A stretch of DNA of 64,000 nt from positions 31,372 to 95,371 of the forward strand of contig JASBVG010000094.1 of the NCBI GenBank assembly GCA_030147505.1, given 5' to 3'. How positions within the stretch are numbered: position 1 is the first letter of the stretch; every line of letters begins with the position of its first letter. Below are positions 51,747-64,000 of this stretch, one piece after another. A program made the position numbers and the translations under genes. Source of the DNA: Tardiphaga sp. (GTDB lineage Bacteria > Pseudomonadota > Alphaproteobacteria > Rhizobiales > Xanthobacteraceae). The notes under the pieces are model-generated. The model worked only from the letters and a program-made list of their open reading frames with translations, had not been told where the DNA came from and did no database searches.

Positions 51747-51779
51747 AAAACGGCCGGGGTGCACGCCTCGGCCGTTTTG
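51747..51779 (+). terminator. Rho-independent terminator
   Basis: AAAACGGCCGGGG..CTCGGCCGTTTT hairpin followed by GCTTTG. Confidence 0.7.
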
Positions 51780-51810
51780 CTTTGATCGGATGCCTCTATG
51801 AGACGAAAAT

Positions 51811-51836
51811 CGCCGCTCGCGTTTCCGCGAGCGGCG
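51811..51836 (-). terminator. Putative terminator downstream of eno
   Basis: Perfect inverted repeat CGCCGCTCGCG-TTTC-CGCGAGCGGCG; minus-strand T-tract ATTTTCG follows. Confidence 0.65.
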
Positions 51837-51863
51837 AAGATCGTAACAGCAAGACTGCGGCGC

Positions 51864-53189
<1,326 letters not shown>

Positions 53190-53275
53190 CTAGCCCATGG
53201 TGCGGGGCGGGAAAACCCCGGTTGGGATGACTGCGGCCGGCGGATTGGCTAAGAACCGCGGCAACGGAGACCGAA

Positions 53276-53755
53276 ATGTCAAAAAATCCTCGCAAATCCC
53301 CCAAGGCCGCCCCCGAGCTGCAGCTCGGCCGCGCCGTGGAGTGGCCCACCTCCCCCGAAGCCGCCCAGCTCGACAAGGTGCCCAACCCGCAAAAAGGTAC
53401 CGACTACACGGTGCGCTTCACCGCGCCGGAATTCACCTCGCTGTGCCCGATCACCGGCCAGCCGGATTTCGCCCATCTGATGATCGACTATGTGCCCGGC
53501 GCCTGGCTGGTCGAGTCGAAGGCGCTCAAGCTCTATCTTGCCTCGTTCCGCAATCACGGCGCCTTCCATGAGGATTGCACGGTGGCGATCGGCAAGCGTA
53601 TCGCCGACACCATCAAGCCGAAATGGCTGCGCATCGGCGGCTACTGGTATCCGCGCGGCGGCATCCCCATCGACGTGTTCTGGCAAACCGGACGTTTGCC
53701 GAAGGGCGTCTGGGTGCCCGAGCAAGGCGTCGCGCCGTATCGCGGACGGGGCTAG
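53276..53755 (+). CDS. queF: NADPH-dependent 7-cyano-7-deazaguanine reductase
   Basis: [44 protein letters not shown]. Confidence 0.96.
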   Translation: MSKNPRKSPKAAPELQLGRAVEWPTSPEAAQLDKVPNPQKGTDYTVRFTAPEFTSLCPITGQPDFAHLMIDYVPGAWLVESKALKLYLASFRNHGAFHEDCTVAIGKRIADTIKPKWLRIGGYWYPRGGIPIDVFWQTGRLPKGVWVPEQGVAPYRGRG

Positions 53756-53759
53756 CATC

Positions 53760-54110
53760 TCATACGCCCGGCGTCTGCCAATGTGGAAAGGTGACATAGG
53801 CCGTGACGGCACCCTGCTCGTGCGCGCGGATCGTGACCGACTGGCCTTTCGGCATATGGATGATCTCGCCGGGGCCTGCCGTCACGGTCTTGGCTTGCGA
53901 CGTGACCGATAGCTGGCCCTCCAGGATCACCATCACGTCATCGACCTGCATCGTCTCGTCGATAGCTTCACCCGGTCCATAGCGACCAAAGCCGATGGTG
54001 ATCGGTGCTCCATCGCGCTGGTCGACGACATTGCCCGCATAAACCTCGGCATCCGTTCCAGGCGAGCGTTCAAATGTCGCATCGGCGACTGCGAATTTGC
54101 GAACCTGCAT
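53760..54110 (-). CDS. Cupin-domain protein
   Basis: MVILEGQLSVTSQAKTVTAGPGEIIHMPKGQSV; start reset to 54110. Confidence 0.85.
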   Translation of the reverse strand: MQVRKFAVADATFERSPGTDAEVYAGNVVDQRDGAPITIGFGRYGPGEAIDETMQVDDVMVILEGQLSVTSQAKTVTAGPGEIIHMPKGQSVTIRAHEQGAVTAYVTFPHWQTPGV

Positions 54111-54197
54111 AAGAGCCTCCGTGATGATTGTCCTGCAGGTCTCCAACGCCGGGGCGGATAGCTGGTTCAACATCACAGAAACGGCGGACAGCGTGGC

Positions 54198-55373
54198 CTA
54201 GCCCGCATCAGCAGGCTTGCGCTGCTTCAAAAATCTCGCGCTGAAAAAGCCCAGTATGAACACCGCGGTGGCTGCGACCAGCAGCGTTGGCACCTTGCCC
54301 GCATGCGCCAGCCCGAAGCCATAAGCGATGGGGCCGACCGACTGGCCCATAAAGAAGCAGAATGCGTGCAGCGACATGGCGCTCGCGCGCGCTTCCTGCG
54401 ACAACTCGGTAGAAAATATCTGCAGCGAGCCGTGCAGCATGTAGAAGCCCCAGCCCATCATCAGCAGGCTCAGCGCCTGGACCTGCCAGTTCGGGCTGAA
54501 GCCGGTGGCGGCGAGCTGGATCGCGATCAGGATGCCGCCATAGATCATCATGCCATTGATGCCGAGGCGCGCCAGCATGTGCGACACGGTGAGCGTGTAG
54601 AACAGGCCACCGACCGCGAAGCAGGCGAGGACAAGGCCCGCGATCGACAGGCTGGTGACGCCGCCCTCGAAGAGGAACGACGAGACATAGGGAAACAGGC
54701 CGAGGATGCAGCAGCCTTCTATGAACACCGCGCTGTAAACGATCAGCGTATTCGGATTGCGGAAGATGACCCTATAACCCTGCACGAGCTTGCCGAGATC
54801 GGCCTTCGCCGCCGGCTTGATGATCGCAGCGCCCTTGAAACCGAGCGCGACTGCGACCGAGGCGGCAATCGCCAGCCCGCCGAGGATCACCAGCACGCCG
54901 CGCCAACCGAACAGATCGCCGATAATGCCGGACGCCGTGGAGCCGAGCAGGTTGCCGGTCATGGCGCCGGCCATCACACGGCTAAGCGCCACCTGACGGA
55001 GCTGCGGCCCCACCAGATCGCTGGTGAGGCTTAGCGTTACCGGAAACACCCCGCCTGCCCCGATACCGGCGAGCACGCGCGTCGCCAGCAGCAGCGGATA
55101 GGATGTGGTGAGCGAGCCGAGGATGCTCGCGACGCCGAGCAGCACCAGGCAGACAATCATCAGCCGTGCTTTGCCGAACATGTCGGCGGCGGCGCCGAGC
55201 ACCGGCTGCACGATGGCAAAGGTGAAAGCGAGCGCCGACGACAGGCCCGCGGCGACGGCAACCGTCACCAGCATGTCGTCGGCCACGTGCGGCAGAACGG
55301 GATCGAGCGCGCGCTGCGACAGCGCAGCCGCAAAAGACGCCAGCGCAATGATCTTGATGACCGGCGGCAGCAT
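54198..55373 (-). CDS. MFS transporter
   Basis: 391 aa multi-TM; VLAGIGAGGVFPVTLSLTSDLVG. Confidence 0.9.
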   Translation of the reverse strand: MLPPVIKIIALASFAAALSQRALDPVLPHVADDMLVTVAVAAGLSSALAFTFAIVQPVLGAAADMFGKARLMIVCLVLLGVASILGSLTTSYPLLLATRVLAGIGAGGVFPVTLSLTSDLVGPQLRQVALSRVMAGAMTGNLLGSTASGIIGDLFGWRGVLVILGGLAIAASVAVALGFKGAAIIKPAAKADLGKLVQGYRVIFRNPNTLIVYSAVFIEGCCILGLFPYVSSFLFEGGVTSLSIAGLVLACFAVGGLFYTLTVSHMLARLGINGMMIYGGILIAIQLAATGFSPNWQVQALSLLMMGWGFYMLHGSLQIFSTELSQEARASAMSLHAFCFFMGQSVGPIAYGFGLAHAGKVPTLLVAATAVFILGFFSARFLKQRKPADAG

Positions 55374-55416
55374 CAGTGCGTCACGGCAGTCCGATGGGCA
55401 AATCGACGCTGCATGA

Positions 55417-56274
55417 TCACGGCTTCGCTTTCGCCGTCTGCTTGGCGAGCGTGTCGAAGCCCATCAGGTTCCTGACCAACGCCTCGAAGTCGCGCAGCGG
55501 CACCATGTTGGGTCCGTCGGACGGCGCATTGTCGGGATCGGGATGCGTTTCGATGAAGACGCCGGCAACACCGACCGCCACAGCAGCGCGCGCCAGCACC
55601 GGCACGAATTCGCGCTCGCCGCCGGATGACTCGCCCTTGCCGCCGGGCTGCTGCACAGAGTGAGTGGCGTCGAAGATCACCGGAGCCTTTGTGGTGCGCG
55701 CCAGGATCGGCAAGGCCCGCATGTCGGAGACCAGCGTGTTGTAGCCGAAGGACGCGCCGCGTTCGGTCACCAGCACGCGGTCATTGCCGCCGCCCACCAG
55801 CTTCTTGACGACATTCGCCATGTCCCACGGGGCGAGGAACTGGCCCTTCTTCACATTGACCGCTTTACCGGTTGCCGCAGCGGCAAGGAGCAGATCGGTC
55901 TGCCGGCACAGGAAAGCCGGAATTTGCAGCACATCGACGGCCTCAGCCGCTCGCGCGCATTGTTCGTTCTCATGCACGTCGGTGAGAACGGGCAACCCGA
56001 AGGTCTCGCGGATTTCCGCAAAGATCGGCAGCGCCTCGTCAAGGCCGATGCCGCGCGCGGCCGAGGCGCTGGTGCGGTTGGCCTTGTCGAAGGAGGTCTT
56101 GTAGACGAGCCCGATCCTGAGCCGCTCCGCGATCTCCTTCAGCGCCTGGGCGGTTTCCAGCGCATGCTGCCGGCTCTCCAGCTGGCATGGCCCGGCGATC
56201 ACCGAGATCGGAAGATCGTTGCCGAAACGGACGGTGCCAAGTTCAACGACGGGCGCGGCGGTGATTGCGGACAA
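55417..56274 (-). CDS. kdsA: 3-deoxy-8-phosphooctulonate synthase
   Basis: [51 protein letters not shown]. Confidence 0.97.
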   Translation of the reverse strand: MSAITAAPVVELGTVRFGNDLPISVIAGPCQLESRQHALETAQALKEIAERLRIGLVYKTSFDKANRTSASAARGIGLDEALPIFAEIRETFGLPVLTDVHENEQCARAAEAVDVLQIPAFLCRQTDLLLAAAATGKAVNVKKGQFLAPWDMANVVKKLVGGGNDRVLVTERGASFGYNTLVSDMRALPILARTTKAPVIFDATHSVQQPGGKGESSGGEREFVPVLARAAVAVGVAGVFIETHPDPDNAPSDGPNMVPLRDFEALVRNLMGFDTLAKQTAKAKP

Positions 56275-56416
56275 GACGGTCTCCTTCAGGGAACGCGACC
56301 ATCAACCGCAGGAGCGAAAGGGATGCAAGTCCGAAGGGATTGCATCTCGCCTATTCGGATACCAGGGTTGCAAGCACCGCGGTACAAGCCGGCGGCATTT
56401 TCCTGCCGACACACCG

Positions 56417-56743
56417 CTACTTGAGTGACGAAAACGCCGTCGGCGCCAGAAACTGGCTGGTGATATTGGCGACGATCTGGCCGTCTTCCTCGGATCTCGC
56501 ACGCGCCGAGATCCAGTCGGGATCGGTCATGAAGGCGGCCCACAGCGTCTCGCGCTCCGCCAGCGATTCCCACTTCAGCATGTAAGTCAGGTCATTGTTC
56601 GACTCACCGATCACCGTCGTGAAGAAGCCCGCCTGGCGGATGCCGTGCTTCTCCCAGAGCTTCAACGTTGCCGTCTCGAACCGCTTGAGCAGTGCAGGCA
56701 GCCGGCCCGGCAGACAGCGGTAGATGCGCAATTCATAGATCAT
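56417..56743 (-). CDS. NIPSNAP family protein
   Basis: MIYELRIYRCLPGRLPALLKRFETATLKLWEKHGI. Confidence 0.9.
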   Translation of the reverse strand: MIYELRIYRCLPGRLPALLKRFETATLKLWEKHGIRQAGFFTTVIGESNNDLTYMLKWESLAERETLWAAFMTDPDWISARARSEEDGQIVANITSQFLAPTAFSSLK

Positions 56744-56875
56744 CGCATTTGGTTCCTTCCCCTTTTGACGGCCTAGACCGGCCCTGGTGCATAGCTCGTC
56801 GCGGCATCGTCCCTTGCCCGCGCCGGTACAGGCTTACATCATGGGCCCCTTGGCGCAACCACACCCGGACCAAAG

Positions 56876-57190
56876 ATGCGACACACCGCCCTCTCCCTGT
56901 TCTTCACGATCACCCTGACCGCCGCAGCCATGGCGCAGCAACCCGGCCAGATCACGTCGGGGGCAACCGGCGTGACCGTGAATGGCAAGCCCGCCGCGCG
57001 CGTCGGCGACACCACCACGGACGGCAAGATCATCGAGGGCGCCAAGGGCGTCTATATCAACGGCAAGCCGGTGGCCGTGGTCGGCGGCAGCACCGAATGC
57101 GGCGCCAAAACCACCTCGGGCGCCACCGGCGTCTTCGTCAACGGCAAGCCCATGGCCCGCGCCGGCGACACTACATCGGGCTGCAAGTAA
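56876..57190 (+). CDS. PAAR-repeat protein with N-terminal Sec signal peptide
   Basis: MRHTALSLFFTITLTAAAMAQQ leader; GVTVNGKPAARVGDTTT, GVYINGKPVAVVGGSTECG, GVFVNGKPMARAGDTTSGC. Confidence 0.85.
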   Translation: MRHTALSLFFTITLTAAAMAQQPGQITSGATGVTVNGKPAARVGDTTTDGKIIEGAKGVYINGKPVAVVGGSTECGAKTTSGATGVFVNGKPMARAGDTTSGCK

Positions 57191-57196
57191 GCGCAG

Positions 57197-59905
57197 ATGA
57201 CGTCGTTCTGCCAGACGCGCTGGATGGCGGGCGCAAGCCTCGCCTACCGGCTCGCGGTGGCTATCGCCGCGGGCGTCGTGGCGCTGTCCGTCACCCCGCA
57301 TATCACCCAGGCCCAGAGCCGCAAGACGCCGAGCGAGCGCGAATTCGTCGATCGCATCAATGACGCCTTCCGGCTGCTGCAGGCAGGCGACAGCGAAGGC
57401 GGACGCCTGCGCCTGAAAAACACACTGCGCGCCCTTGCCGAGAGCAACTTTACCGAGCTGACGATCCGCGCCTATCTCAACGCGGTCACGCTGTTCGAAC
57501 GCCGCCGCAATACCGCCACCGCCTCCGAACTGTTTGCCGATGCATCAAAGACCCGCGCCGCGCAGGAGACCGGCAGCGCTGCCGCCACATTCTGGTTCGA
57601 ATATGCGCGTTTCCTCAACCGCACCAACCAATACGAAGCCGGCATCCCCGTCGCCGCCGAGGCGCATAAGCGCATGCGTGCGATCTATGGTATGAATTCG
57701 CAGGAGGACATCGCGGGCGGCGATATTCTCGCCACCGTGCTCACCAATAACGGCGCCGTCGCCGCCGGCCTGAATCTTTCCGAAGAGATTTATCTCAACG
57801 CCAAGAAGGCACTCGGCGACCGCGTGCCGCTGACCTGGCGCACCGAGAACAACTATGCCGAAGCGCTGCGCATGGTCGGCCACCCCGATGTGGCGGCCAC
57901 CATCGACGAGCCCCTGCTAAAGCGGCGCATCGCGCATTACGGCATCGGCAGCATCCAGGCGCTGGTCAGCGCCAGCAATCTCGCGCTCAACCATCTCGCC
58001 ATGGGCAACGAGGCCGAGACGCTGAAGGCGCTCGATCTGCAGAAGCGAGCCGCTGCCGCGCTCGCCGATCCGACCTCCGAACATGTGGCGCAAGCGGAGG
58101 TCTGGATCAAATATACCAAGGCGTATTTTCATCCCGACCGGCGTCTGAGCGATGCCGATCTCGAAGCGATGGCTCGCGTGAAGGACTGGAATGGCGGGCC
58201 AGACATCTTGCGCATCAAGACCGCGCAGCTCGCCGCCGATCAATATGAGATGCGCGGCGACACGGAACGCGCCCTCGCGCTGCGCATCGACGCCTATCAG
58301 CGATCGCAGGCAACCATCGCCCAACAGCATCCGATGACATTCGACGCCCTGCTCGGCGTCGCCATGACGCGGATGAAGCGCGGCGACAGGGATACGCTCG
58401 CCACATTCAAGGACGTCGAGCAACAGTCGTTCCGCTGGATGCTGCGCGAGGTCGGCACCGCCGGCAACCGCTATGTCGCCGAGACCATGCGCAAACTCGC
58501 CGATGACATCCTGTATGAATTCGGCCGCTACGCCCTGCAGGAACCGACCGCTGCGCAGGCCTACGCCGAGGCCGTCACGCGCTGGAAGACTATGGAAGAC
58601 GGTGACCGCACCCTGCTCCGTCTCACCATCGATCGCCTCCCCGACGACGCGACCAGGGCGCTTGCGCAGACTGTGCTGCGCCTCTCCGGCCAGCAGCAGG
58701 AGCTGCTGTCATCCGGCAAGATCGACGGCGATGCGCGGCAGGTGCTGACCGAACTCCAGGAGGCCCGCAAGGCGCTTGCCGCGCGCATGGGTGAGAAAGC
58801 ACCGAACGGCCTCAAGCTGCCGACCATCGAGGACAAGCTCGAACCCGCAGATGCACTGGTGGATTTCTTCGTCAGCGGTCGCCGCAACCGCGTCACGCCC
58901 ATTGATCCGAAACCGGAGATGCGCCTGCAGGCGGTGATCCACCGCCATGGCAAATCGCCGTCGCTGGTCGATCTCGGCCCGCTCGACAATTTCCTTGGCG
59001 CCGATGTGACCTCTGCAGATCGCATGAAGACCTTCCGTCGCCTCTACGACACGTTGCTCGGCCCGCTGAAGCCGCAGCTCTCTGAGGTGAAGCGCCTGTT
59101 CCTGGTGCCCGACAGCGAACTTTACAGCCTGCCCTTCGCGATGCTGCAGGATGCCGGCGGCCGCTATCTCGACGAGATTTACGATACCCGCATCCTGACC
59201 CGCGCCGACGCGCTTTTCTTCGCCGATCACGACACCAAGCTCGCGGCGGGCAGCAAGGCGCTGCTGGTCGGCGGCCTCGATTATGCCGGCGCCGCCAATC
59301 AACTGCCCTCGACCAAAACCGAGATCGACACCGTCGAGAGCGATCTGAAAAAGCGCGGTCTCACCGTCACCAAGCTGGCCGGCGATGGCATCGGTGAGCC
59401 GCTCCTTCGCAACGATGCCAAGGGCGCATCGCTGATCCATCTCGCCACCCACGGCTTCTACAAGACCGCCACCGACCGCACCGACGCGCTCTGGCGTAGC
59501 GGCCTCGTTGCGTCCCGCCCCAATCTCAGCCGCCCGCCACAGCGCGACGACAATGACGGCGTGCTCTATGCCCACGAGCTGATGAACTGGGACCTGTCGT
59601 CGGCTGATCTGGTCGTGCTTTCCGCCTGTCAGACCGCCCTCGGCGATCCCAGCCGCGTCGGCAGCGTGCGCGGCCTCCCGACTGCACTCGCCATCGCCGG
59701 TGCACGCCGCTCGCTGCTGACACTGTGGGAAGTCTCGGACGAGGGTACGGCAAACTTCATGGCACGGTTCTATCAGGTGCTCGCCGACGACGGCCTCGAT
59801 TATGCGAGCGCCCTGCGCAAAGTTCGCATCGAGGCGATGCACGGGAAAATCAAGGCCGCCGACGATCCGTCGGTCTGGGCGGCTTTCGTGTTCTTCGAGA
59901 GCTGA
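57197..59905 (+). CDS. Exported TPR-CHAT domain protein
   Basis: Signal-like LAVAIAAGVVALSVTPHITQAQ; C-terminal CHAT motifs LIHLATHGFY (His752) and VVLSACQTALGD (Cys811). Confidence 0.92.
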   Translation: MTSFCQTRWMAGASLAYRLAVAIAAGVVALSVTPHITQAQSRKTPSEREFVDRINDAFRLLQAGDSEGGRLRLKNTLRALAESNFTELTIRAYLNAVTLFERRRNTATASELFADASKTRAAQETGSAAATFWFEYARFLNRTNQYEAGIPVAAEAHKRMRAIYGMNSQEDIAGGDILATVLTNNGAVAAGLNLSEEIYLNAKKALGDRVPLTWRTENNYAEALRMVGHPDVAATIDEPLLKRRIAHYGIGSIQALVSASNLALNHLAMGNEAETLKALDLQKRAAAALADPTSEHVAQAEVWIKYTKAYFHPDRRLSDADLEAMARVKDWNGGPDILRIKTAQLAADQYEMRGDTERALALRIDAYQRSQATIAQQHPMTFDALLGVAMTRMKRGDRDTLATFKDVEQQSFRWMLREVGTAGNRYVAETMRKLADDILYEFGRYALQEPTAAQAYAEAVTRWKTMEDGDRTLLRLTIDRLPDDATRALAQTVLRLSGQQQELLSSGKIDGDARQVLTELQEARKALAARMGEKAPNGLKLPTIEDKLEPADALVDFFVSGRRNRVTPIDPKPEMRLQAVIHRHGKSPSLVDLGPLDNFLGADVTSADRMKTFRRLYDTLLGPLKPQLSEVKRLFLVPDSELYSLPFAMLQDAGGRYLDEIYDTRILTRADALFFADHDTKLAAGSKALLVGGLDYAGAANQLPSTKTEIDTVESDLKKRGLTVTKLAGDGIGEPLLRNDAKGASLIHLATHGFYKTATDRTDALWRSGLVASRPNLSRPPQRDDNDGVLYAHELMNWDLSSADLVVLSACQTALGDPSRVGSVRGLPTALAIAGARRSLLTLWEVSDEGTANFMARFYQVLADDGLDYASALRKVRIEAMHGKIKAADDPSVWAAFVFFES

Positions 59906-59908
59906 GCC

Positions 59909-59942
59909 GTAGGGCGGACGAGCGAAGCGTAGTACGCCCTAC
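59909..59942. repeat. REP-like palindromic element
   Basis: GTAGGGCG-gacgagcgaagcgtagta-CGCCCTAC. Confidence 0.6.
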
Positions 59943-59953
59943 GATGACCCATG

Positions 59954-61000
59954 CTATTTCTGCCTGAACCCAGTCAAAAACGAATCCAGACAATCCTGGA
60001 TCGCATCGATGCCGTAGCCGCCCTCCTGCACGACAAGTGTCGGCAGATCGAGCGATCTCATCTTCTCCCCGACGCTGCCAAAGTCCTTCGCATCGAGCTT
60101 GAAGATGCCGATCGGATCGTCGCGATGAGCATCGAAGCCCAGTGCAACCACCAGCGCGTCCGCACCAAAGGCACGAACGCGTTCGATCGCCTTATCGAGC
60201 GCGGCGTTCATCTCGGCGCCACCGGCGCCTGCAGGAAGCGGAAGATTGAGGTTGCAGCCCTCGCCGGCGCCATAGCCGGTCTCATTCGCAAAACCGGTAT
60301 AGAACGGCACGAAGTCGATGGGATCGCCATGGATCGAAATCGTCAACACGTCCGGCCGCGTGTAGAAGATCTGCTGCGTGCCGTCGCCGTGATGAATATC
60401 CACATCGATGATCGCGACCTTGCCGAAGCGGCTGCGCAGCCGCTGCGCCGCAATCGCGCTGTTGTTGAGATAGCAGAAGCCGGTGCCGCGATCGGCGCGG
60501 GCATGATGGCCTGACGGCCGACACAATGCGTAAGCCGCGCGATCACCCGCGAGGATCGCATCTGCGGCCGTTACCGCCGTTTCGGATGAACGCAGGATGG
60601 AACGCCAGCTGTCGGGTCCCATCGGCACCGAGAGATCGCCGAGATACCAGCCGACCTGGCCGATGAAGCCGGTGGCCGGGCAATCGGGCCGCGCCGTCTC
60701 CTCCACGCGCCCGCTCCAGTACGGGAAATATTGCGGCCACACTTCCGGTCCGTGATCGGGCAATTTCGCCCAGTTGTCCCATGCGCTTTCCAGAAATCGG
60801 ACATAAGCGGCCGTGTGCACCGTGAGCGCGGGCGCAGTCCCATACTCAGCCGGCATCTCGGGCTTGATGCCGTGACGCGCCAGCGCACCAAGCAAGCGTT
60901 CGGTGCGAACAGGCGAATCCTTGATGGGGACGAACTTGCCGTAGCGCATGAATTGCTGCGGCGCGTGGATCGCCTGGTCCGGATGATAGAAAGCACGCAT
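59954..61000 (-). CDS. Histone deacetylase / acetylpolyamine amidohydrolase family protein
   Basis: RPSGHHARADRGTGFCYLNNSAIAAQ, VDIHHGDGTQQIF; start reset to 61000. Confidence 0.93.
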   Translation of the reverse strand: MRAFYHPDQAIHAPQQFMRYGKFVPIKDSPVRTERLLGALARHGIKPEMPAEYGTAPALTVHTAAYVRFLESAWDNWAKLPDHGPEVWPQYFPYWSGRVEETARPDCPATGFIGQVGWYLGDLSVPMGPDSWRSILRSSETAVTAADAILAGDRAAYALCRPSGHHARADRGTGFCYLNNSAIAAQRLRSRFGKVAIIDVDIHHGDGTQQIFYTRPDVLTISIHGDPIDFVPFYTGFANETGYGAGEGCNLNLPLPAGAGGAEMNAALDKAIERVRAFGADALVVALGFDAHRDDPIGIFKLDAKDFGSVGEKMRSLDLPTLVVQEGGYGIDAIQDCLDSFLTGFRQK

Positions 61001-61158
61001 GGAAATCTCCTTCGATCGTGCCGATGAGTTAGCAGACCAGGCCATCATCGCCAACGCTTCCGCCCGACGGAAAACGCGGATGTGCCTCCCGCGATCAACG
61101 CCTCTCGACGTCTCCGATGTAAACGGTCAGACTTCGCATCGTCGTTCGCTCTCTGGAG

Positions 61159-62361
61159 ATGTTGCTGATGTCGTCTGCGCTGATGTCCGGTTTTCCGTCC
61201 CTCCCGACCGATCAGGTCTCCCTGGCCAACTGGCGCACCGGCCCTTTCAACAAATGGGCGTTTCATCATGTCCGCGATATCGTGCCGTCTGCCGATATCC
61301 CGAACGCAGGCGACGACGTCTGGCAATTCGAGTCTCGCCCAAGCGATCTCTCGTCATTGTCCGTCGAACATGATGGCATCAGCTATTCCATCGACGGACT
61401 GCTCGACGCGACCGACACGGACGGCGTCGCCATCCTGCATCGCGGCAAGGTGATCTTCGAGCGTTACGCCAATGGCATGAGCACGAACACGCCACACATC
61501 CTGATGTCGGTGTCGAAATCCATGACCGCACTTGTGGCGGGCATCCTTGTCGAGAAAGGTGTCCTCTCCCCGGAGCAACCGATCGTCTCGATCATTCCGG
61601 AGTTGCGCGGCTCGGTCTATTCCGACGCCACCGTGCGCCACGTGCTGGATATGCGCGTGGGGCTTCGGTTCGACGAGAACTATCTCGCGACTTCAGGCCC
61701 GATCGTCGAATATCGCAAATCGACCGGCTGGAATCCGCTCGGCCCCGGCGAGAGCCCGAGCGACCTGCGCAGCTTCCTGACCAGCCTCGGAGATCGCGAA
61801 AGTCCGGACAACGGCCCGTTCCACTATGTTTCTCCGAATTCCGACCTGCTCGGCTGGATCATCGAGCGCGCAAGCGGCAAGCGCTTTGCGGATCTGATGA
61901 GCACGCATGTTTGGCAGCCGATGGGCGCGCAATATCCCGCCTATGTCACCGTCGACCGTTTCGGAGCACCGCGCTGCGCGGGCGGCATCTGCACCACGGT
62001 CTTGGACCTCGCACGCGTCGGCCAGCTCATGCTGCAGGGTGGCAAGCGGAATGGCGCCTCGATCATCCCGTCGCAGTGGATCGAGGACATCTTCACGAAT
62101 GGTGATCCGGCAGCTTGGTCAGCCGGCGATCTCGCGCCCTATTTCGGCGGCCGCTCGATGCACTATCGCAACAAATGGTATGTGCTCAGAGATCGAAAGA
62201 TGGCGCTCGGCCTTGGCATTCACGGCCAGAACATCTTTGTCGAGCCGGCGAAGGAACTGGTGATTTCGAAGATGTCGTCGCAAGCGGCCCCGCTGGATGC
62301 AAAGCTGACGGAGCTGACGCTGCGTTTCGCAGAGGCGGTGAGCGATCACATCGGCCGGTAG
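61159..62361 (+). CDS. Serine hydrolase (class C beta-lactamase / NylB-like fold)
   Basis: SxxK box MSVSKSMTALVAGILVEKGVL, YVSPNSDLLGW YxN-like motif. Confidence 0.88.
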   Translation: MLLMSSALMSGFPSLPTDQVSLANWRTGPFNKWAFHHVRDIVPSADIPNAGDDVWQFESRPSDLSSLSVEHDGISYSIDGLLDATDTDGVAILHRGKVIFERYANGMSTNTPHILMSVSKSMTALVAGILVEKGVLSPEQPIVSIIPELRGSVYSDATVRHVLDMRVGLRFDENYLATSGPIVEYRKSTGWNPLGPGESPSDLRSFLTSLGDRESPDNGPFHYVSPNSDLLGWIIERASGKRFADLMSTHVWQPMGAQYPAYVTVDRFGAPRCAGGICTTVLDLARVGQLMLQGGKRNGASIIPSQWIEDIFTNGDPAAWSAGDLAPYFGGRSMHYRNKWYVLRDRKMALGLGIHGQNIFVEPAKELVISKMSSQAAPLDAKLTELTLRFAEAVSDHIGR

Positions 62362-62386
62362 CGGTGGCAAGCTGATCAAATCAGGT

Positions 62387-62414
62387 GGGCGGATTGGCAA
62401 AACGCAATCCGCCC
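62387..62414. repeat. Intergenic palindromic element
   Basis: GGGCGGATT-ggcaaaacgc-AATCCGCCC. Confidence 0.6.
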
Positions 62415-62421
62415 TCAACGA

Positions 62422-64000
<1,579 letters not shown>

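Overview
The window is a dense, GC-rich chromosomal segment from an alphaproteobacterium. Gene content and order (glnII, phaC, hom-glpX-recJ, pdhA-pdhB-pdhC-lpd, eno/kdsA/pyrG) look like the Bradyrhizobium/Rhodopseudomonas group; this is inference, since no 16S is present. Most of it is housekeeping: recJ, glpX, hom, a class I/II aminotransferase, phaC, glsA, glnII, argC, parE, xth, the pyruvate dehydrogenase cluster, eno, queF, kdsA and a pyrG truncated by the window edge. I saw no tRNA, rRNA, CRISPR array, phage or transposase genes. The best candidate for an undescribed system is a compact two-gene cassette at about 56.88-59.91 kb. It pairs a small PAAR-repeat protein carrying a Sec-type signal peptide with a TPR-CHAT caspase-fold protein that also appears exported, and no type VI secretion genes are nearby. 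A second exported TPR plus caspase-like peptidase lies at 23.1-24.6 kb. Other notable items: a consensus-spaced sigma-54 promoter upstream of glnII with a divergent GstI-like (DUF2735) gene; twin TGTNCGNACA operators in a GntR/lyase divergent promoter; an AT-rich orphan secreted protein beside recJ; a two-hairpin repeat with compensatory changes; and a glucosaminidase-like gene whose 3' end looks frameshifted. All family calls come from reading the sequence, without database searches.
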